This document shows positions 53,781 through 63,227 of a DNA stretch of 64,000 nucleotides, piece after piece. Numbering within the stretch: the first letter of the stretch is position 1; each line of letters starts with the position of its first letter. This DNA is from Liquorilactobacillus sucicola DSM 21376 = JCM 15457 (lineage in GTDB: Bacteria > Bacillota > Bacilli > Lactobacillales > Lactobacillaceae). Made by a program: the position numbers and the translations under genes. The stretch lies in contig NZ_BALC01000003.1 of NCBI RefSeq assembly GCF_000612445.1, positions 124,001 to 188,000 on the forward strand, written 5' to 3'. The notes under the pieces are model-generated. The model searched no databases. It was not told the DNA's origin and worked only from the letters and a program-made list of their open reading frames with translations.

Positions 53781-56700
53781 ATGATAAAAGAAGAGTTCAA
53801 AAACATAGGTAAGCACAAATTGTTGATTGCAACAATTTCGGCAATTATGTTTATCCCGTTTTTGTATGCTGTATTCTTCTTAAAATCGGTTTGGGATCCA
53901 TATGGCAACGCGGGTGAATTACCTGTTGCAGTTGTCAATGAGGATCGTGCCGTTGAGTATCAAGGGAAGAAAATGGCAGTTGGAAACGATCTTGTCAAAA
54001 AACTGAAGAAAAATGACAGTTTGCAGTGGCATTTTGTTTCATCTGCAAAGGCACTTGATGGATTAAAACACAAGAAATATTATACGATTATCACGATCCC
54101 AAAGGATTTTTCGGAAAATGCAACAACGGTTCTGGACAAGAATCCCCAAAAGATGCGGTTGGTATACAAGACGAATGATTCGTTGAACTATATTGGTAAG
54201 GTTATTAGTGAAGAAGGGGCTAAGCAACTGAATACTAAGGTTCGCTCTTCAGTAACTGATGCATATGCCAAAACAATGTTCTCGACGATTAAAACTGTAG
54301 GCAAGGGTTTTACCACGGCTTCTAAAGGAGCAGCTAAACTAAGTACTGGGTCGAACACATTGTCCGACGGAATCAACACATATACGGCCGGTGTTGAAAA
54401 AGTCAATAATGGGGTAATTACTCTGCAAACGGGTGTGGTACCTTTGAGTCAGGGTGTGTTGAAATTGACTACTGGTGCAACAGCGCTTAAGGGCGGAGTT
54501 AATCAGTATACCACTGGTGTTTCCAAGGTAAATGAAGGAACTCAGAAATTAAACGGGAGTACAGGTCAGCTTGCAAACGGTGTTGGTAAATTAGCCACGG
54601 GTTCCAATTCACTGGCGACAGGTATTTATTCTTATACATCTGGTGTAACTAAGGTTAATAATGGTGTTCAGACATTAAACGGAAGTACCGGGCAACTAGC
54701 TAATGGGGTTGGTCAGCTTGCGAATGGTTCGAATACCTTGAATAGCGGAGTTAATCAGTATACATCCGGTGTTGCTAAAGTCAATAATGGATTAGGCGAA
54801 TTAAACAGTCAGACAGGATCACTATCATCCGGTGTGACACAGTTGACGGCAGGATCTGCGAAACTATCATCTGGTGTGCAGAACTATACATCTGGTGTGA
54901 CGAAGCTCAATAGCGGATTAGGAGAACTTTCAAGCAAATCCAGTCAATTGAAAGCGGGAGCGGATGGCTTGAAAGAGCTGCCGCAAGCTGCTTCAGCACT
55001 GTATGTCACCAATGCGGTCATTGCAGGTGGACTACAGCAGATCGATACAGGCCTAAAAAGCACCCAAGATTTAACAAGCGCGCTGGCAATGTTGAAGAGT
55101 TTAGCGACTTTTTATAACCAATACAGCAGTACTTTGTCTAACATGGGAGCACTGACTGCAAATCTGCAGACCGTGAATGCGGCGTTGCAGAAAGTTGGGC
55201 AGAATAGTCTGACAATTGAACAAAATGCACAGGAACTGCAAAAATCCGTGAATTTGAAAGAAGAGGACAAGCAGAAAGTGCAAGCTATCTTAACTGCCAA
55301 TCAAGCCAATTTGACCCAGTTGCAGGAACTGCAAAAATCAGGTGTCTCATCTGCGCAGATCACGGCAATCAATGATGCACTTAACAGTTTTCAGGGTATT
55401 ATGAAAAACGCAAGCCTATCACAGGAGAAGTTAAACCAGCTTAATAATACTTCTGCAAGTTTGAGTAAACTGTCTACGAGCGTCGCTGATTTAAGCACGA
55501 TGGCGAGCAAATCACAAGGAATCGCGGAAAAGCTTAATCAAAGTGTAGGCAATAGCAGTAAGGTTGATGTTAACAGTATTTTAAGTGCGGGGGCAGGCGC
55601 AGAGGGACAAGTTCAAAGTGCTGTTGCTGCAAATACAAATGGGACACAGATTAACCAATTGATTGATGGAATTAATGCTTATACGGCTGGTGTTGGGAAA
55701 GCCGCTGCGGGATCTAATGAATTAGCGCAGAATTCAACGGCTTTGACTCAGGGAGCAAATAGTTTAAGCAGCAACCTGTCACTTTTAAACAACAAGATCC
55801 CAGCATTAACAAACGGAGTTTCACAGTTATTTGACGGATCAAATAAGCTGAATCAAAATTCTACATCACTGGTGAATGGAACGGCTCAATTAGCTTCTGG
55901 TCTGGGAACGTTGAATAGCAAAGTTCCAGCATTAACAAATGGAGTCTCACAGTTAGCAAGCGGTACTGGGCAGCTTGCTGCCAATAACGGCGCCCTAAAT
56001 AGTGGTGCTGCGCAGCTGTCTGGCGGATTGGGGACATTGAATAGCAAGGTTCCAGCATTAACAAACGGAGTCTCACAGTTAGCAAATGGTACTCAACAGT
56101 TGGACAATAATAGTGCTAAGTTAAATAATGGTGCGGCACAGCTGGCAGATGGTACCCAACAATTAAATTCCAAAGTCCCAACGCTTGCTGCAGGTGTAGA
56201 TAAATTAGCTGGCGGAACGAAGCAATTAGCTGCCAATTCAGGAAAACTAACCGATGGAGCCGGCAAATTACACAAGGGTAACAAACAGCTAGCTAATGGA
56301 CTGAGCAAGGGAGCAAATCAAATAAACGCAGTCAAGACTTCAAATAAAACAGCGGATATGTTTGCAGCTCCATCTAATTTGAAACATGAAAATTACAGTA
56401 AAGTTCCAAACTATGGGTATGCATTAGCCCCATACATGCTTTCTGTAGCTTTATACGTCGGAGCTTTAGTATTTAATCTGGTTTATCCGATCCGCCGCCT
56501 TTCAACGCCGGATGGGTCAGGAACAGATTGGTTCTTGAGTAAGGTTTCGGTAGGAACGATGGTTGCAGTAGGGACTGCAGTTGTAGAAACGTTGTTGATG
56601 ATAGCAGCGGGGCTTGTCCCAGACCATCCAGTACAGATGATACTGAATGCAATCTTCTTCTCAATGACGGCGATGTATCTGATTATGCTAATGTCGATGG

Positions 56701-57038
56701 CTGGTGGCAATCCTGGGCGCTTTGCGGCTATGATCTTGCTGGTCATTCAACTAGGCGGTTCCGGTGGGTCGTTCCCAATCGAGATCACTAATGGAATGAA
56801 TGGCTTTTTCCAAGCAGTCAATCCATTCCTGCCGATGACCTATTCAATCCTAGGCTTCCGTGAAGCTCTTACCTCAGGGTTGGGGACCGGGCAATTCGTA
56901 ACTTCAATGCTGGTAATGCTGATCTTCATCGTAGTTTCATTGCTACTCTTATGGTTTACAATGGTTCGTCTCAGACGAAGCGGCGCAATTACTTACGTTG
57001 AAACAGACGAAGGCAAGGATGCTGCCAAACAAGCTTAA
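53781..57038 (+). CDS. YhgE/Pip-domain membrane protein with repeat-rich extracellular stalk
   Basis: This very large envelope protein has about 1085 residues. N-terminal KHKLLIATISAIMFIPFLYAVFFL is a membrane helix, followed by the YhgE/Pip extracellular domain (WDPYGNAGELPVAVVNED). About residues 190-860 are a long repeat region of Asn/Ser/Gly/Leu motifs such as LNSKVPALTNGVSQLASG and VNQYTSGVAKVNNG, probably a fibrous or coiled stalk. The end has about five membrane helices (YALAPYMLSVALYVGALVF onward), the ABC2-like YhgE domain. Homologues include phage-receptor Pip and ESX-type secretion-linked proteins. ATG 53781 chosen; TTG 53775 or GTG 53766 have better spacing to GAGG. Confidence 0.85.
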   Translation: MIKEEFKNIGKHKLLIATISAIMFIPFLYAVFFLKSVWDPYGNAGELPVAVVNEDRAVEYQGKKMAVGNDLVKKLKKNDSLQWHFVSSAKALDGLKHKKYYTIITIPKDFSENATTVLDKNPQKMRLVYKTNDSLNYIGKVISEEGAKQLNTKVRSSVTDAYAKTMFSTIKTVGKGFTTASKGAAKLSTGSNTLSDGINTYTAGVEKVNNGVITLQTGVVPLSQGVLKLTTGATALKGGVNQYTTGVSKVNEGTQKLNGSTGQLANGVGKLATGSNSLATGIYSYTSGVTKVNNGVQTLNGSTGQLANGVGQLANGSNTLNSGVNQYTSGVAKVNNGLGELNSQTGSLSSGVTQLTAGSAKLSSGVQNYTSGVTKLNSGLGELSSKSSQLKAGADGLKELPQAASALYVTNAVIAGGLQQIDTGLKSTQDLTSALAMLKSLATFYNQYSSTLSNMGALTANLQTVNAALQKVGQNSLTIEQNAQELQKSVNLKEEDKQKVQAILTANQANLTQLQELQKSGVSSAQITAINDALNSFQGIMKNASLSQEKLNQLNNTSASLSKLSTSVADLSTMASKSQGIAEKLNQSVGNSSKVDVNSILSAGAGAEGQVQSAVAANTNGTQINQLIDGINAYTAGVGKAAAGSNELAQNSTALTQGANSLSSNLSLLNNKIPALTNGVSQLFDGSNKLNQNSTSLVNGTAQLASGLGTLNSKVPALTNGVSQLASGTGQLAANNGALNSGAAQLSGGLGTLNSKVPALTNGVSQLANGTQQLDNNSAKLNNGAAQLADGTQQLNSKVPTLAAGVDKLAGGTKQLAANSGKLTDGAGKLHKGNKQLANGLSKGANQINAVKTSNKTADMFAAPSNLKHENYSKVPNYGYALAPYMLSVALYVGALVFNLVYPIRRLSTPDGSGTDWFLSKVSVGTMVAVGTAVVETLLMIAAGLVPDHPVQMILNAIFFSMTAMYLIMLMSMAGGNPGRFAAMILLVIQLGGSGGSFPIEITNGMNGFFQAVNPFLPMTYSILGFREALTSGLGTGQFVTSMLVMLIFIVVSLLLLWFTMVRLRRSGAITYVETDEGKDAAKQA
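55911..56085 (+). repeat. Near-identical 126-bp repeat units inside the YhgE gene
   Basis: A 49-base stretch (55911-55959) recurs at 56037-56085 with two differences, a 126-bp period equal to 42 codons. Related but more divergent units extend upstream. Recent duplication or conversion is likely. Confidence 0.75.
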
Positions 57039-57129
57039 TGAGATAAAACAGAGCTATTAGTTTAGTGGATGACCAGATTTGGAGAGGGCTTCAATTAACG
57101 CCACTATGGTCCAGACTTTCCAGAAACAA

Positions 57130-57176
57130 CCGGTAAGGTGAACCCTTTTCACAATCTGCCCGTGACTAAACTTAGG
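57130..57176 (+). repeat. Intergenic repeat family R2, copy 2
   Basis: A direct repeat of 49946-49992. The two copies flank the VanRS-dacA-yhgE block, about 7.2 kb apart. It is non-coding and lies just after the YhgE gene stop. Confidence 0.65.
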
Positions 57177-57311
57177 GGGAGTACGCTAATAGTTGTTAGT
57201 TTATTAACTGTAATTACGAATGTAGTCGTCTTATTTTGACTAGAAGAGCAATCTTGGGTTAGGCGGAAAACTGACGATTGAAACACGACATGCACATATT
57301 TTAACGAAAAC

Positions 57312-57440
57312 AACATGGAGCGGGTCAAAGATGTCTTTGACCCGCTCCATGTTTATTCTGTAAAGGTGTAAGTGTGCTCCATAAGTCAAAAAGCCTTGCC
57401 TAATATTGTAATATTCAAGTTTTACCGACTTATGTCATAA
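57312..57440 (+). repeat. Intergenic repeat family R1, copy B
   Basis: A perfect 20-bp inverted repeat (57312-57331 with 57334-57353) is followed by GTGTGCTCCATAAGTC (about 57371) and closes at ACCGACTTATGTCA (57424-57437), so CATAAGTC and GACTTATG are inverted, as in copy A. No T run follows the hairpin on either strand. Confidence 0.65.
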
Positions 57441-57499
57441 TTTATTTGTATGCAACTAAATGTAAGAGTTTCTTAATTATGCTGAATGAAGACAACAAG

Positions 57500-58180
57500 T
57501 CACCATGGACTGACAAGGAAGGCAGCACTAAAATATAACATTATCACAATAATGGCAAATCCCCACTGCCATCGAGGAAGCGGATCGTTAAATGTCCTCG
57601 TTCGAGGGAAGCCTTCTGAGAACCCTTGCGACGACATGGCCTCAGCGAGGTCTTCTGACCAATGCAACGCAACGATAATAATACGCAGATACAACGCTGG
57701 CTGCCAAGGCCGATAACTCTTCCCTCGCATCTGAGCAGAGTATTGAATGAGTTTGAATTGCTGTCGAATACGCGGAAGCAGGTTGAAAGATGCTAGGAGA
57801 CCATAGACAAAGGTTTCAGAGAGCTTGATGTGAATGGAGAGACTTATCAGGATTTCTTTGACTGGAACAGTCAGTGTTAGCATGGAACCCAGTAGCAGGT
57901 AAGCATAGACACGCGAGCCATAGATCCAGGCACTATGCCATGTATCGCCGGTTCCAAACATAATAAAAGACCACCAACTCCCAAAAGCAAGTGGAAAAGC
58001 CAATAGCAGCATGATCAGAACTTTTCGTAAGAGAACTTGGCAGTACAGCAAATACAATAAGCAGATAAATGTAACGACAACATTGAGGATAACACTTCGC
58101 GAAAAGGCAATTTGGAATCCAATGCCAAGCATAATGATTGTCAAAATAGTTGCGTTCAAATGCTTTTTACGCTTGCCCAT
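57500..58180 (-). CDS. ykoC: ECF transporter T component (YkoC-like)
   Basis: This is a 226-residue membrane T component. Hydrophobic helices at about residues 10-27, 29-46, 52-70, 87-112 and 203-223 flank a cytoplasmic coupling region with the two ARG-type motifs, SAQMRGKSYRPW (~147) and AMSSQGFSEGFPRT (~177), which contact the ATPase. In the YkoEDC system it couples ATP hydrolysis to thiamine-precursor (hydroxymethylpyrimidine) or thiamine uptake. The start overlaps the ykoD stop by 14 bases. Third gene of the TPP-riboswitch operon. Confidence 0.85.
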   Translation of the reverse strand: MGKRKKHLNATILTIIMLGIGFQIAFSRSVILNVVVTFICLLYLLYCQVLLRKVLIMLLLAFPLAFGSWWSFIMFGTGDTWHSAWIYGSRVYAYLLLGSMLTLTVPVKEILISLSIHIKLSETFVYGLLASFNLLPRIRQQFKLIQYSAQMRGKSYRPWQPALYLRIIIVALHWSEDLAEAMSSQGFSEGFPRTRTFNDPLPRWQWGFAIIVIMLYFSAAFLVSPW

Positions 58181-59590
58181 TATGTTCTTTTACCTCCCCT
58201 TCAATCGTTAAGGATTTATCTGCAAGTTTGAGTTCATAATCAACAAATTCAGTTACACCAACTCGTTGATGTGAAATAAGCAAACTGCTTATTTTCAAGT
58301 CAGTCACAGTTTTTTTGATCAGTTGCATCACATTTTTGAGCGAAACAGCATCAAGCCCAGCTAACGGTTCATCAAATAATAAGATAGGCTGCGACATGAT
58401 GAGCATACTTAAAACCTGGAGCTTTTTCTGCTGTCCGCCGGAAAGCTGATAGCTGACGTGATTTAGGACCTCAGCGAGATTTAATTGGTTAATGGCTGCG
58501 GTTATTCGCCGCTCTGTCCAGTAATAAGGCTGCAGGCTGTTTTGCTGTGATAAGGCAATCTCATCTTGTGCTTCCAGCTTGATGAATTGATCAGTACTGT
58601 TTTGGAAAACGACTCCAACAATGCGTGCCCATTTTTTTATACGCATCTTCTCCGATTTTTTGTTCTTATATAGAACCTGACCATGATAGTTCAGTTGATG
58701 AGAAAGTGCTGAAAATAAGGTGGATTTTCCCGCTCCATTCGCTCCAGATAAAAGTCCAACTTGCCTTCGGGTAATTTGAAAGAATGTGGTTTGAGTAATG
58801 TTCGTGAGCCAGCTTGAAAGCTAAGATCATGCCACCCGAATATTGAAACCTTGTTCATTCGATTTTGAACGGGAGTCTCTGCAGCCGTAAGATCCAAACG
58901 TTGACGGGATATTTCATGAATGTTTTTTTGATCAGTATTCACTTCATAAAGATGGTCGACTAGCTGCCGATATCCAGTCAAATCATGATCTGTAATAAAG
59001 ATAGACTTGCTCTCTTGGATTTGCATTGCTTTCAAGTCAGCTAGAAGAGTTTTGCGACCAGCTTGATCGACATTGGCGAAGGGCTCATCAAGCAGGATAA
59101 TGTCACTGCCCATAGCCAAAATGGTTGCAAGTGCGATCCGCTGTTGTTCACCACCTGACAGCTCCAATAGTTGGCGCCTTCTAAAACTCTCTAGTCCGAG
59201 CTGCTTGAGTGTCGCGGCCACAAGTTCGGCGATTCGCTGAGGAGTCAGTTGCAGGTTCTCTAAAGCAAAAGTCATCTGTTCTTCAACCGTCCGCATTGCA
59301 AATTGCCGCGTAGGGTTTTGAAAGAGCAACGCAATATGCCGAGCACGTTCAAAAGGAACAAGAGTGCTGACTTCTTGATTATTCAATTTGACCGTTCCTG
59401 CGGAGATCGTGCCGCCATATTCTGGGTAAAGACCGGCTAATAGTTTGAATAAGGTAGATTTTCCACTTCCAGATGGGCCAATCAATAAATTGAACGAGCC
59501 GGGTTCAAGACTTAGATTAAGTTGTTGGAGAATAGGCGGACGCGACGGGTCATAGGCAAAAGTTAAATTGGAAACGGACAGGGTAGTCAT
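58167..59590 (-). CDS. ykoD: Tandem ABC ATPase of the thiamine-precursor transporter (YkoD-like; frameshift)
   Basis: This fused double ATPase restores to about 475 residues. Half 1: Walker A GPSGSGKST (~38), LSGGEQQR (~139), LDEPFANVD (~160). Half 2: SGANGAGKST, LSGGQQKK, DEPLAGLD. As sequenced, half 2 is off frame after GKLDFYLERM: the minus strand reads GGCAAGTTGGAC near 58762 where GGCAAAGTTGGAC would continue KVGLLSGANGAGKSTLF; one A missing. The downstream in-frame part begins before MRIKKWARIVGVVFQNS. The family uses this single chain as both ATPase sites of the YkoEDC transporter. Confidence 0.83.
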
Positions 59591-59591
59591 C

Positions 59592-60155
59592 TTACTTGTT
59601 TATGCCCGTTTTTAGAACAAGTTTTTTGATCCAGTAAACTAGAACGCCGGCGAAGAAACCGATTGAGATAAAGCGGATGATCAACAGCGTCAGCAGCAGG
59701 CCAAAATGGTATTCACTGTAACCACTTTGGAACCAATCCCATACAAAGGTGAGAATAGTCGCGCCAATGGTCGAAAATAACAAGCCTAATTTTGACCAGT
59801 TTTTATAGCCTGTACAAGCAAAACCAAGTTCGTTCCCAAGGCCTTGGATAAAACCAGAAATAAGATTGGCAGCTCCCCAGCTTGAAAATAGCAGCATCTC
59901 GACCGCAGCAGCAAGTAATTCGCCAATAATAGTTGCCCCGGCCTTTTGGAGTAAGACGCCCGCAAGTGGACCAGCCATAATCCAGACCCCTAAGGTTAGA
60001 TCATTGGCGTAAGGTTTTAGTGGTGTGGCTGCGATTAAATAATATGCATAACTCCAAACCTGATAGATAACACCGAAAAAAATACCAATTATTGCTAAAA
60101 AAATAACATCGCGCAAAGACCAGCCGCGCTTGGGCTTTTGACTCATGTTTTGCAT
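59592..60155 (-). CDS. ykoE: ECF S component, YkoE family
   Basis: This is a 187-residue membrane protein with about six hydrophobic segments. The first is LRDVIFLAIIGIFFGVIYQVW; a Gly-rich AGPLAGVLLQKAGATIIGELLAAAVEMLL helix and a WGAANLISGFIQGLGNELGF segment are typical of YkoE. It binds hydroxymethylpyrimidine or thiamine and hands it to the T/A module encoded after it. The ATG at 60155 has AAGGAG at eight bases; an upstream GTG in frame (60164) is less likely. The operon is downstream of a TPP riboswitch, so TPP represses it. Confidence 0.87.
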   Translation of the reverse strand: MQNMSQKPKRGWSLRDVIFLAIIGIFFGVIYQVWSYAYYLIAATPLKPYANDLTLGVWIMAGPLAGVLLQKAGATIIGELLAAAVEMLLFSSWGAANLISGFIQGLGNELGFACTGYKNWSKLGLLFSTIGATILTFVWDWFQSGYSEYHFGLLLTLLIIRFISIGFFAGVLVYWIKKLVLKTGINK

Positions 60156-60206
60156 TTGAAACACTCCTTCTTATGGTAAAGTAATGCGAGATAGAGTACA
60201 TTTCAG

Positions 60207-60245
60207 ATAAAAAAATAACCGCCACACTCAAAAAAGTATGCCGGT
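60207..60245 (-). terminator. Riboswitch-controlled terminator before ykoE
   Basis: On the minus strand CCGGCATAC pairs with GTGTGGCGG (one mismatch), followed by TTATTTTTTT. Placed between the TPP aptamer and ykoE, it would form when TPP is bound. Confidence 0.75.
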
Positions 60246-60281
60246 AGACGCTTTCATTCATCAAGCAAAAAAATTCGAATT

Positions 60282-60354
60282 AAGCTCCCTACGCTGGCAT
60301 TATCCAGATCAGGTATCATGGGTATTTCTCAGCCAAAAGGCACCCCAGCTCACA
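60282..60354 (-). promoter_or_regulatory. TPP riboswitch (THI element)
   Basis: On the minus strand the conserved aptamer core is present: GAGCTGGGGTGCC, GGCTGAGAAATACCC, ACCTGATCTGGATAAT, then GCCAGCGTAGGGAGCTT. It is a classic thi-box controlling ykoEDC. Its promoter, further up on the minus strand (60360-60440), is not clear. 60360-60670 otherwise holds only a TATAAT at 60554-60559 for the next plus-strand genes. Confidence 0.95.
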
Positions 60355-60670
60355 TAATACAGTGTAAGTCTAGCAGAAAAAAAATAAAAAGTAAATCTTG
60401 CAGTTACTTGGCGGCTGTTTTTTCTTGTAAATAACAATCTATAAAAAGTAATCGATGGTGAAAGCAACGAAACAGCGTGTAGCCTGTGACTCCCATTGGA
60501 GGGGGAGAAACTGATGTTATTTGTTCAAGTTAGCTTTCCTTCATTATTAGCGGTATAATAGTAATACGCGATAGCAAGCAGGAGGACGGTTCTAGCTTTT
60601 CAGATAATGAAACAAGGATCGGTTTTATTTTGAAGTGGATAGTCGGATTTACCGTTGAGGAGGAAGAAGT

Positions 60671-60922
60671 ATGAGTGAAAAACGAAAATCCAGAAACAAT
60701 AGGGACGAACAGGTAATCGAGGTAAGCGAACTCGGGACACCTTTTGTTAAAAATACACATGTTGCATTTGTCTTCCATCGGCACCATTTTAAGGGGAAAA
60801 TCAAGAAACAACTGCGAAATTCTGCTATCATTGATTTTGACAGCGACTATAAGGAATCTTCAACTGCACTAGAATTGAAGCAAAAGGTCGTTATCAGTTA
60901 TTCCAAAATGAAATTGGTTTAA
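60671..60922 (+). CDS. Small basic hypothetical protein, upstream of TrkH/KtrB
   Basis: This is an 83-residue charged protein (many Lys/Arg/Glu) with a beta-rich middle (THVAFVFHRHHFKGKIKKQL) and DFDSDYKESSTALELKQKVVISY near the end. There is no signal peptide or membrane helix. I do not recognise it. GAGGAGGAAGAAGT directly precedes the ATG, so it is very likely translated. It lies 36 bases before a potassium transporter gene, in the same transcript from a TATAAT at 60554-60559, so an accessory role is possible. Confidence 0.7.
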   Translation: MSEKRKSRNNRDEQVIEVSELGTPFVKNTHVAFVFHRHHFKGKIKKQLRNSAIIDFDSDYKESSTALELKQKVVISYSKMKLV

Positions 60923-60958
60923 AATTGATTGAATAGTTAGGAAGGCAGGTACAGATCA

Positions 60959-62341
60959 TTGAGTAAGATTAATTATTTGTTAGTTAAGGTTCGCGAGAAC
61001 ACGACCCCGATCCAATTGATAGTTATCTCTTACTTTCTAATGATTGTACTTGCCTTTTTTTTGTTGTGTTTGCCGTTTTTTCGAAGAGAAGGAGCAAGTG
61101 TATCTCCACTGGATACTTTTTTTATGGCTGTTTCTACCGTTAGTGTGACCGGATTATCGACTTTTCCCCTGCATGAAGTATATAACAATTATGGTGTTAT
61201 TTTGTTAGAAGTTCTTTTTCAAATCGGTGGTTTAGGGATTACGATGCTGGCGACAGTCGGTTTGGTACTGGCACGCAAGAGAATTACACTTCATCAAAGG
61301 CAGTTGATTCAGATTGATATGAATCAGCCGCGGTTGAGCGGAACTGTTCGTTTGGCCTACTCGGTTTTTGGCTTGATGATGGTGCTGCAGCTTTTATTTG
61401 GGCTTCTGTTTTCTCTGTATTTGTATTTTGCACAGGGGTATCATCAATTAAGCAAGGCTTTTTTCGAGGGTTTTTATATTTCGATCTCAGCTGTGACTAA
61501 CGCGGGTTTTGATATTACCGGTACATCTATTATGCCATTTCGTCATGATTATTTGTTCTTGATGACAATTATCTTCTTAATCGCGATCGGTGGAATTGGT
61601 TTCCCTGTACTGACTGAGTTACGTGAGTGGGCAGGAATTAAGTTGCGCAGGCAAGATAAAAGGCAATTCAGATTCTCACTGTTTGTAAAATTAGCTGTTT
61701 TCTTTGCGGTCTTGTTTTTTGTAATCGGAACAGTCCTCATCTTATTCTCTGAGTCTAAAGGCGCTTTTGCACATCGAAGTTTGATGGATAAATTAATGAC
61801 CGCGATGTTTTATAGTGCGTCAACACGTAATGCAGGATTGCAGTTGGATTCGTTAAATGCTTTCAATTCAACAACTCTTTTGATTTTTTCGTTGCTAATG
61901 TTTATCGGTGCAAGCCCTAGCTCAGTCGGAGGTGGGGTGCGAACGACAACGATCGGCATTTTAATACTTTATATGTACTCCTTCATTCGAGGGAAACGCA
62001 ATGTGAATGTTTTTGGACGGCAAATAGGTCAGGATGATATTCAAAAGGCGGTTGTAGTCGTGAATTTGTCTCTTTTGTTATGCGGAACGGCTGTTTTGAT
62101 TCTATCAGCAACTGAAAAGCAGCCGTTGACGGCTTTGATCTTGGAAGTAGCTTCAGCTTTTGGAACGACCGGACTTTCTTTGGGAATAACAGGTTCACTA
62201 AGTATAGTAGGAAAATGGGTGATCATTATTTTAATGTTTATTGGTCGAGTAGGAATGCTTTACATGTTGATGCTCTTTGTTTCTAAGCGAAAGAAGGATC
62301 TAAGCTATCGTTTTCCAACTGAAAAAGTAATTATTGGGTAA
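60959..62341 (+). CDS. TrkH/KtrB-family potassium transporter subunit
   Basis: This is a 460-residue protein with about 10 membrane helices. Four pore-loop repeats with the filter Gly are visible: STVSVTGLSTF (~65), SAVTNAGFDITG (~183), STRNAGLQLDS (~298) and ASAFGTTGLSLG (~405), the pattern of KtrB/TrkH. It moves K+ (or Na+/K+) inward with a regulatory RCK subunit encoded elsewhere. TTG 60959 is the start, with GGAAGGCAGGT upstream at fair spacing. It is probably co-transcribed with the small upstream gene. Confidence 0.85.
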   Translation: MSKINYLLVKVRENTTPIQLIVISYFLMIVLAFFLLCLPFFRREGASVSPLDTFFMAVSTVSVTGLSTFPLHEVYNNYGVILLEVLFQIGGLGITMLATVGLVLARKRITLHQRQLIQIDMNQPRLSGTVRLAYSVFGLMMVLQLLFGLLFSLYLYFAQGYHQLSKAFFEGFYISISAVTNAGFDITGTSIMPFRHDYLFLMTIIFLIAIGGIGFPVLTELREWAGIKLRRQDKRQFRFSLFVKLAVFFAVLFFVIGTVLILFSESKGAFAHRSLMDKLMTAMFYSASTRNAGLQLDSLNAFNSTTLLIFSLLMFIGASPSSVGGGVRTTTIGILILYMYSFIRGKRNVNVFGRQIGQDDIQKAVVVVNLSLLLCGTAVLILSATEKQPLTALILEVASAFGTTGLSLGITGSLSIVGKWVIIILMFIGRVGMLYMLMLFVSKRKKDLSYRFPTEKVIIG

Positions 62342-62475
62342 TTTTGTGACGCTCTGTGCTTAGAATCTTCTCATTGATTGAAATTTTTACCCGAACGTTA
62401 ATAATCATATGTTATAATCGGAGCTGCGAGGACTTTTATTTTTGGAGGCTTATTCGTGAAAAAAGAGGAACCACG

Positions 62476-63225
62476 TTGCTAGAGGTATTGAAGATAGCTC
62501 TGCCATTATGTTTAAGTTACATTCCGATCGGTCTTGCTTGCGGCATCTTGTTGAATGTAGCGGGATTCAACGTGATTTTGACAGGTCTGGTTTCGATCTT
62601 AGTATTCTCAGGCGGTGCACAATTTCTGCTGGCTTCAATGCTGACAGCAAATGCACCAATGCACACGGTACTGATCATGCTTTTTTTCCTAGAATTACGC
62701 TATGCGCTGTTAGGCTCCAGTATTTCACAGTATTTACGGAACACAAGCAAGAAGTTTCTGTATATTTTCGCTGTTTCCTTGAATGATGAGAATTATGCTG
62801 TTAATTATTTGAAGTTTGCAACAGATAAAAGTTGGACACCTAAGGACGCGCTGATGGTCGAGCATTACTCACTTCTTTTCTGGACTTTTGCCAACATTGT
62901 TGGCAGTCTGATCGGGAACCTCTTATCGGTTGACCTTGCAATTGTTGATTACGCATTGACGGCCTTATTCATATATATGATTGTGATGCAGGTTGCGAAT
63001 AAACTGACGATTGTTGTCAGTTTTGTTGCAGCTGTTTTTGCGATTATTTCGATGGTTGTGCTTAAGAGTACAATGGGGCTGGTCGTCTCGACCCTGCTAG
63101 CATCTTTTGTGGGTTTTGCTACTGAAGATTACTTAGTCAAGCATGGGAAAAAGAGGGGTTTTCTTTTGAAAAAAATAAAGCCTAAAGCTAGTCGGCGAGT
63201 AATCAGCAAGTCGGGGGATAATTGA
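62476..63225 (+). CDS. azlC: AzlC-family branched-chain amino acid exporter subunit
   Basis: This is a 249-residue membrane protein with about six to seven hydrophobic segments. The N-terminal part is LEVLKIALPLCLSYIPIGLACGILL, and VFSGGAQFLLASM follows, both typical of AzlC. It forms a branched-chain amino acid exporter with AzlD, the next gene. TTG 62476 with AGAGGA upstream is used. However, GTG 62456 has GGAGG at ideal spacing but in another frame, where it reads VKKEEPRC before a stop, so a further indel near 62465-62474 is possible. A TATAAT at 62412-62417 is a likely -10. Confidence 0.8.
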   Translation: MLEVLKIALPLCLSYIPIGLACGILLNVAGFNVILTGLVSILVFSGGAQFLLASMLTANAPMHTVLIMLFFLELRYALLGSSISQYLRNTSKKFLYIFAVSLNDENYAVNYLKFATDKSWTPKDALMVEHYSLLFWTFANIVGSLIGNLLSVDLAIVDYALTALFIYMIVMQVANKLTIVVSFVAAVFAIISMVVLKSTMGLVVSTLLASFVGFATEDYLVKHGKKRGFLLKKIKPKASRRVISKSGDN

Positions 63226-63227
63226 TT

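Noticed and set aside
53966-56345. CRISPR-like array or phage tail fibre in the repeat-rich stretch
   Set aside because: Repeats are in-frame protein units of an intact YhgE/Pip gene with varied spacing and no spacer-like sequence.
60360-60670. c-di-AMP (ydaO) riboswitch before the K+ transporter
   Set aside because: The conserved ydaO motifs were not found; only a TATAAT hexamer.
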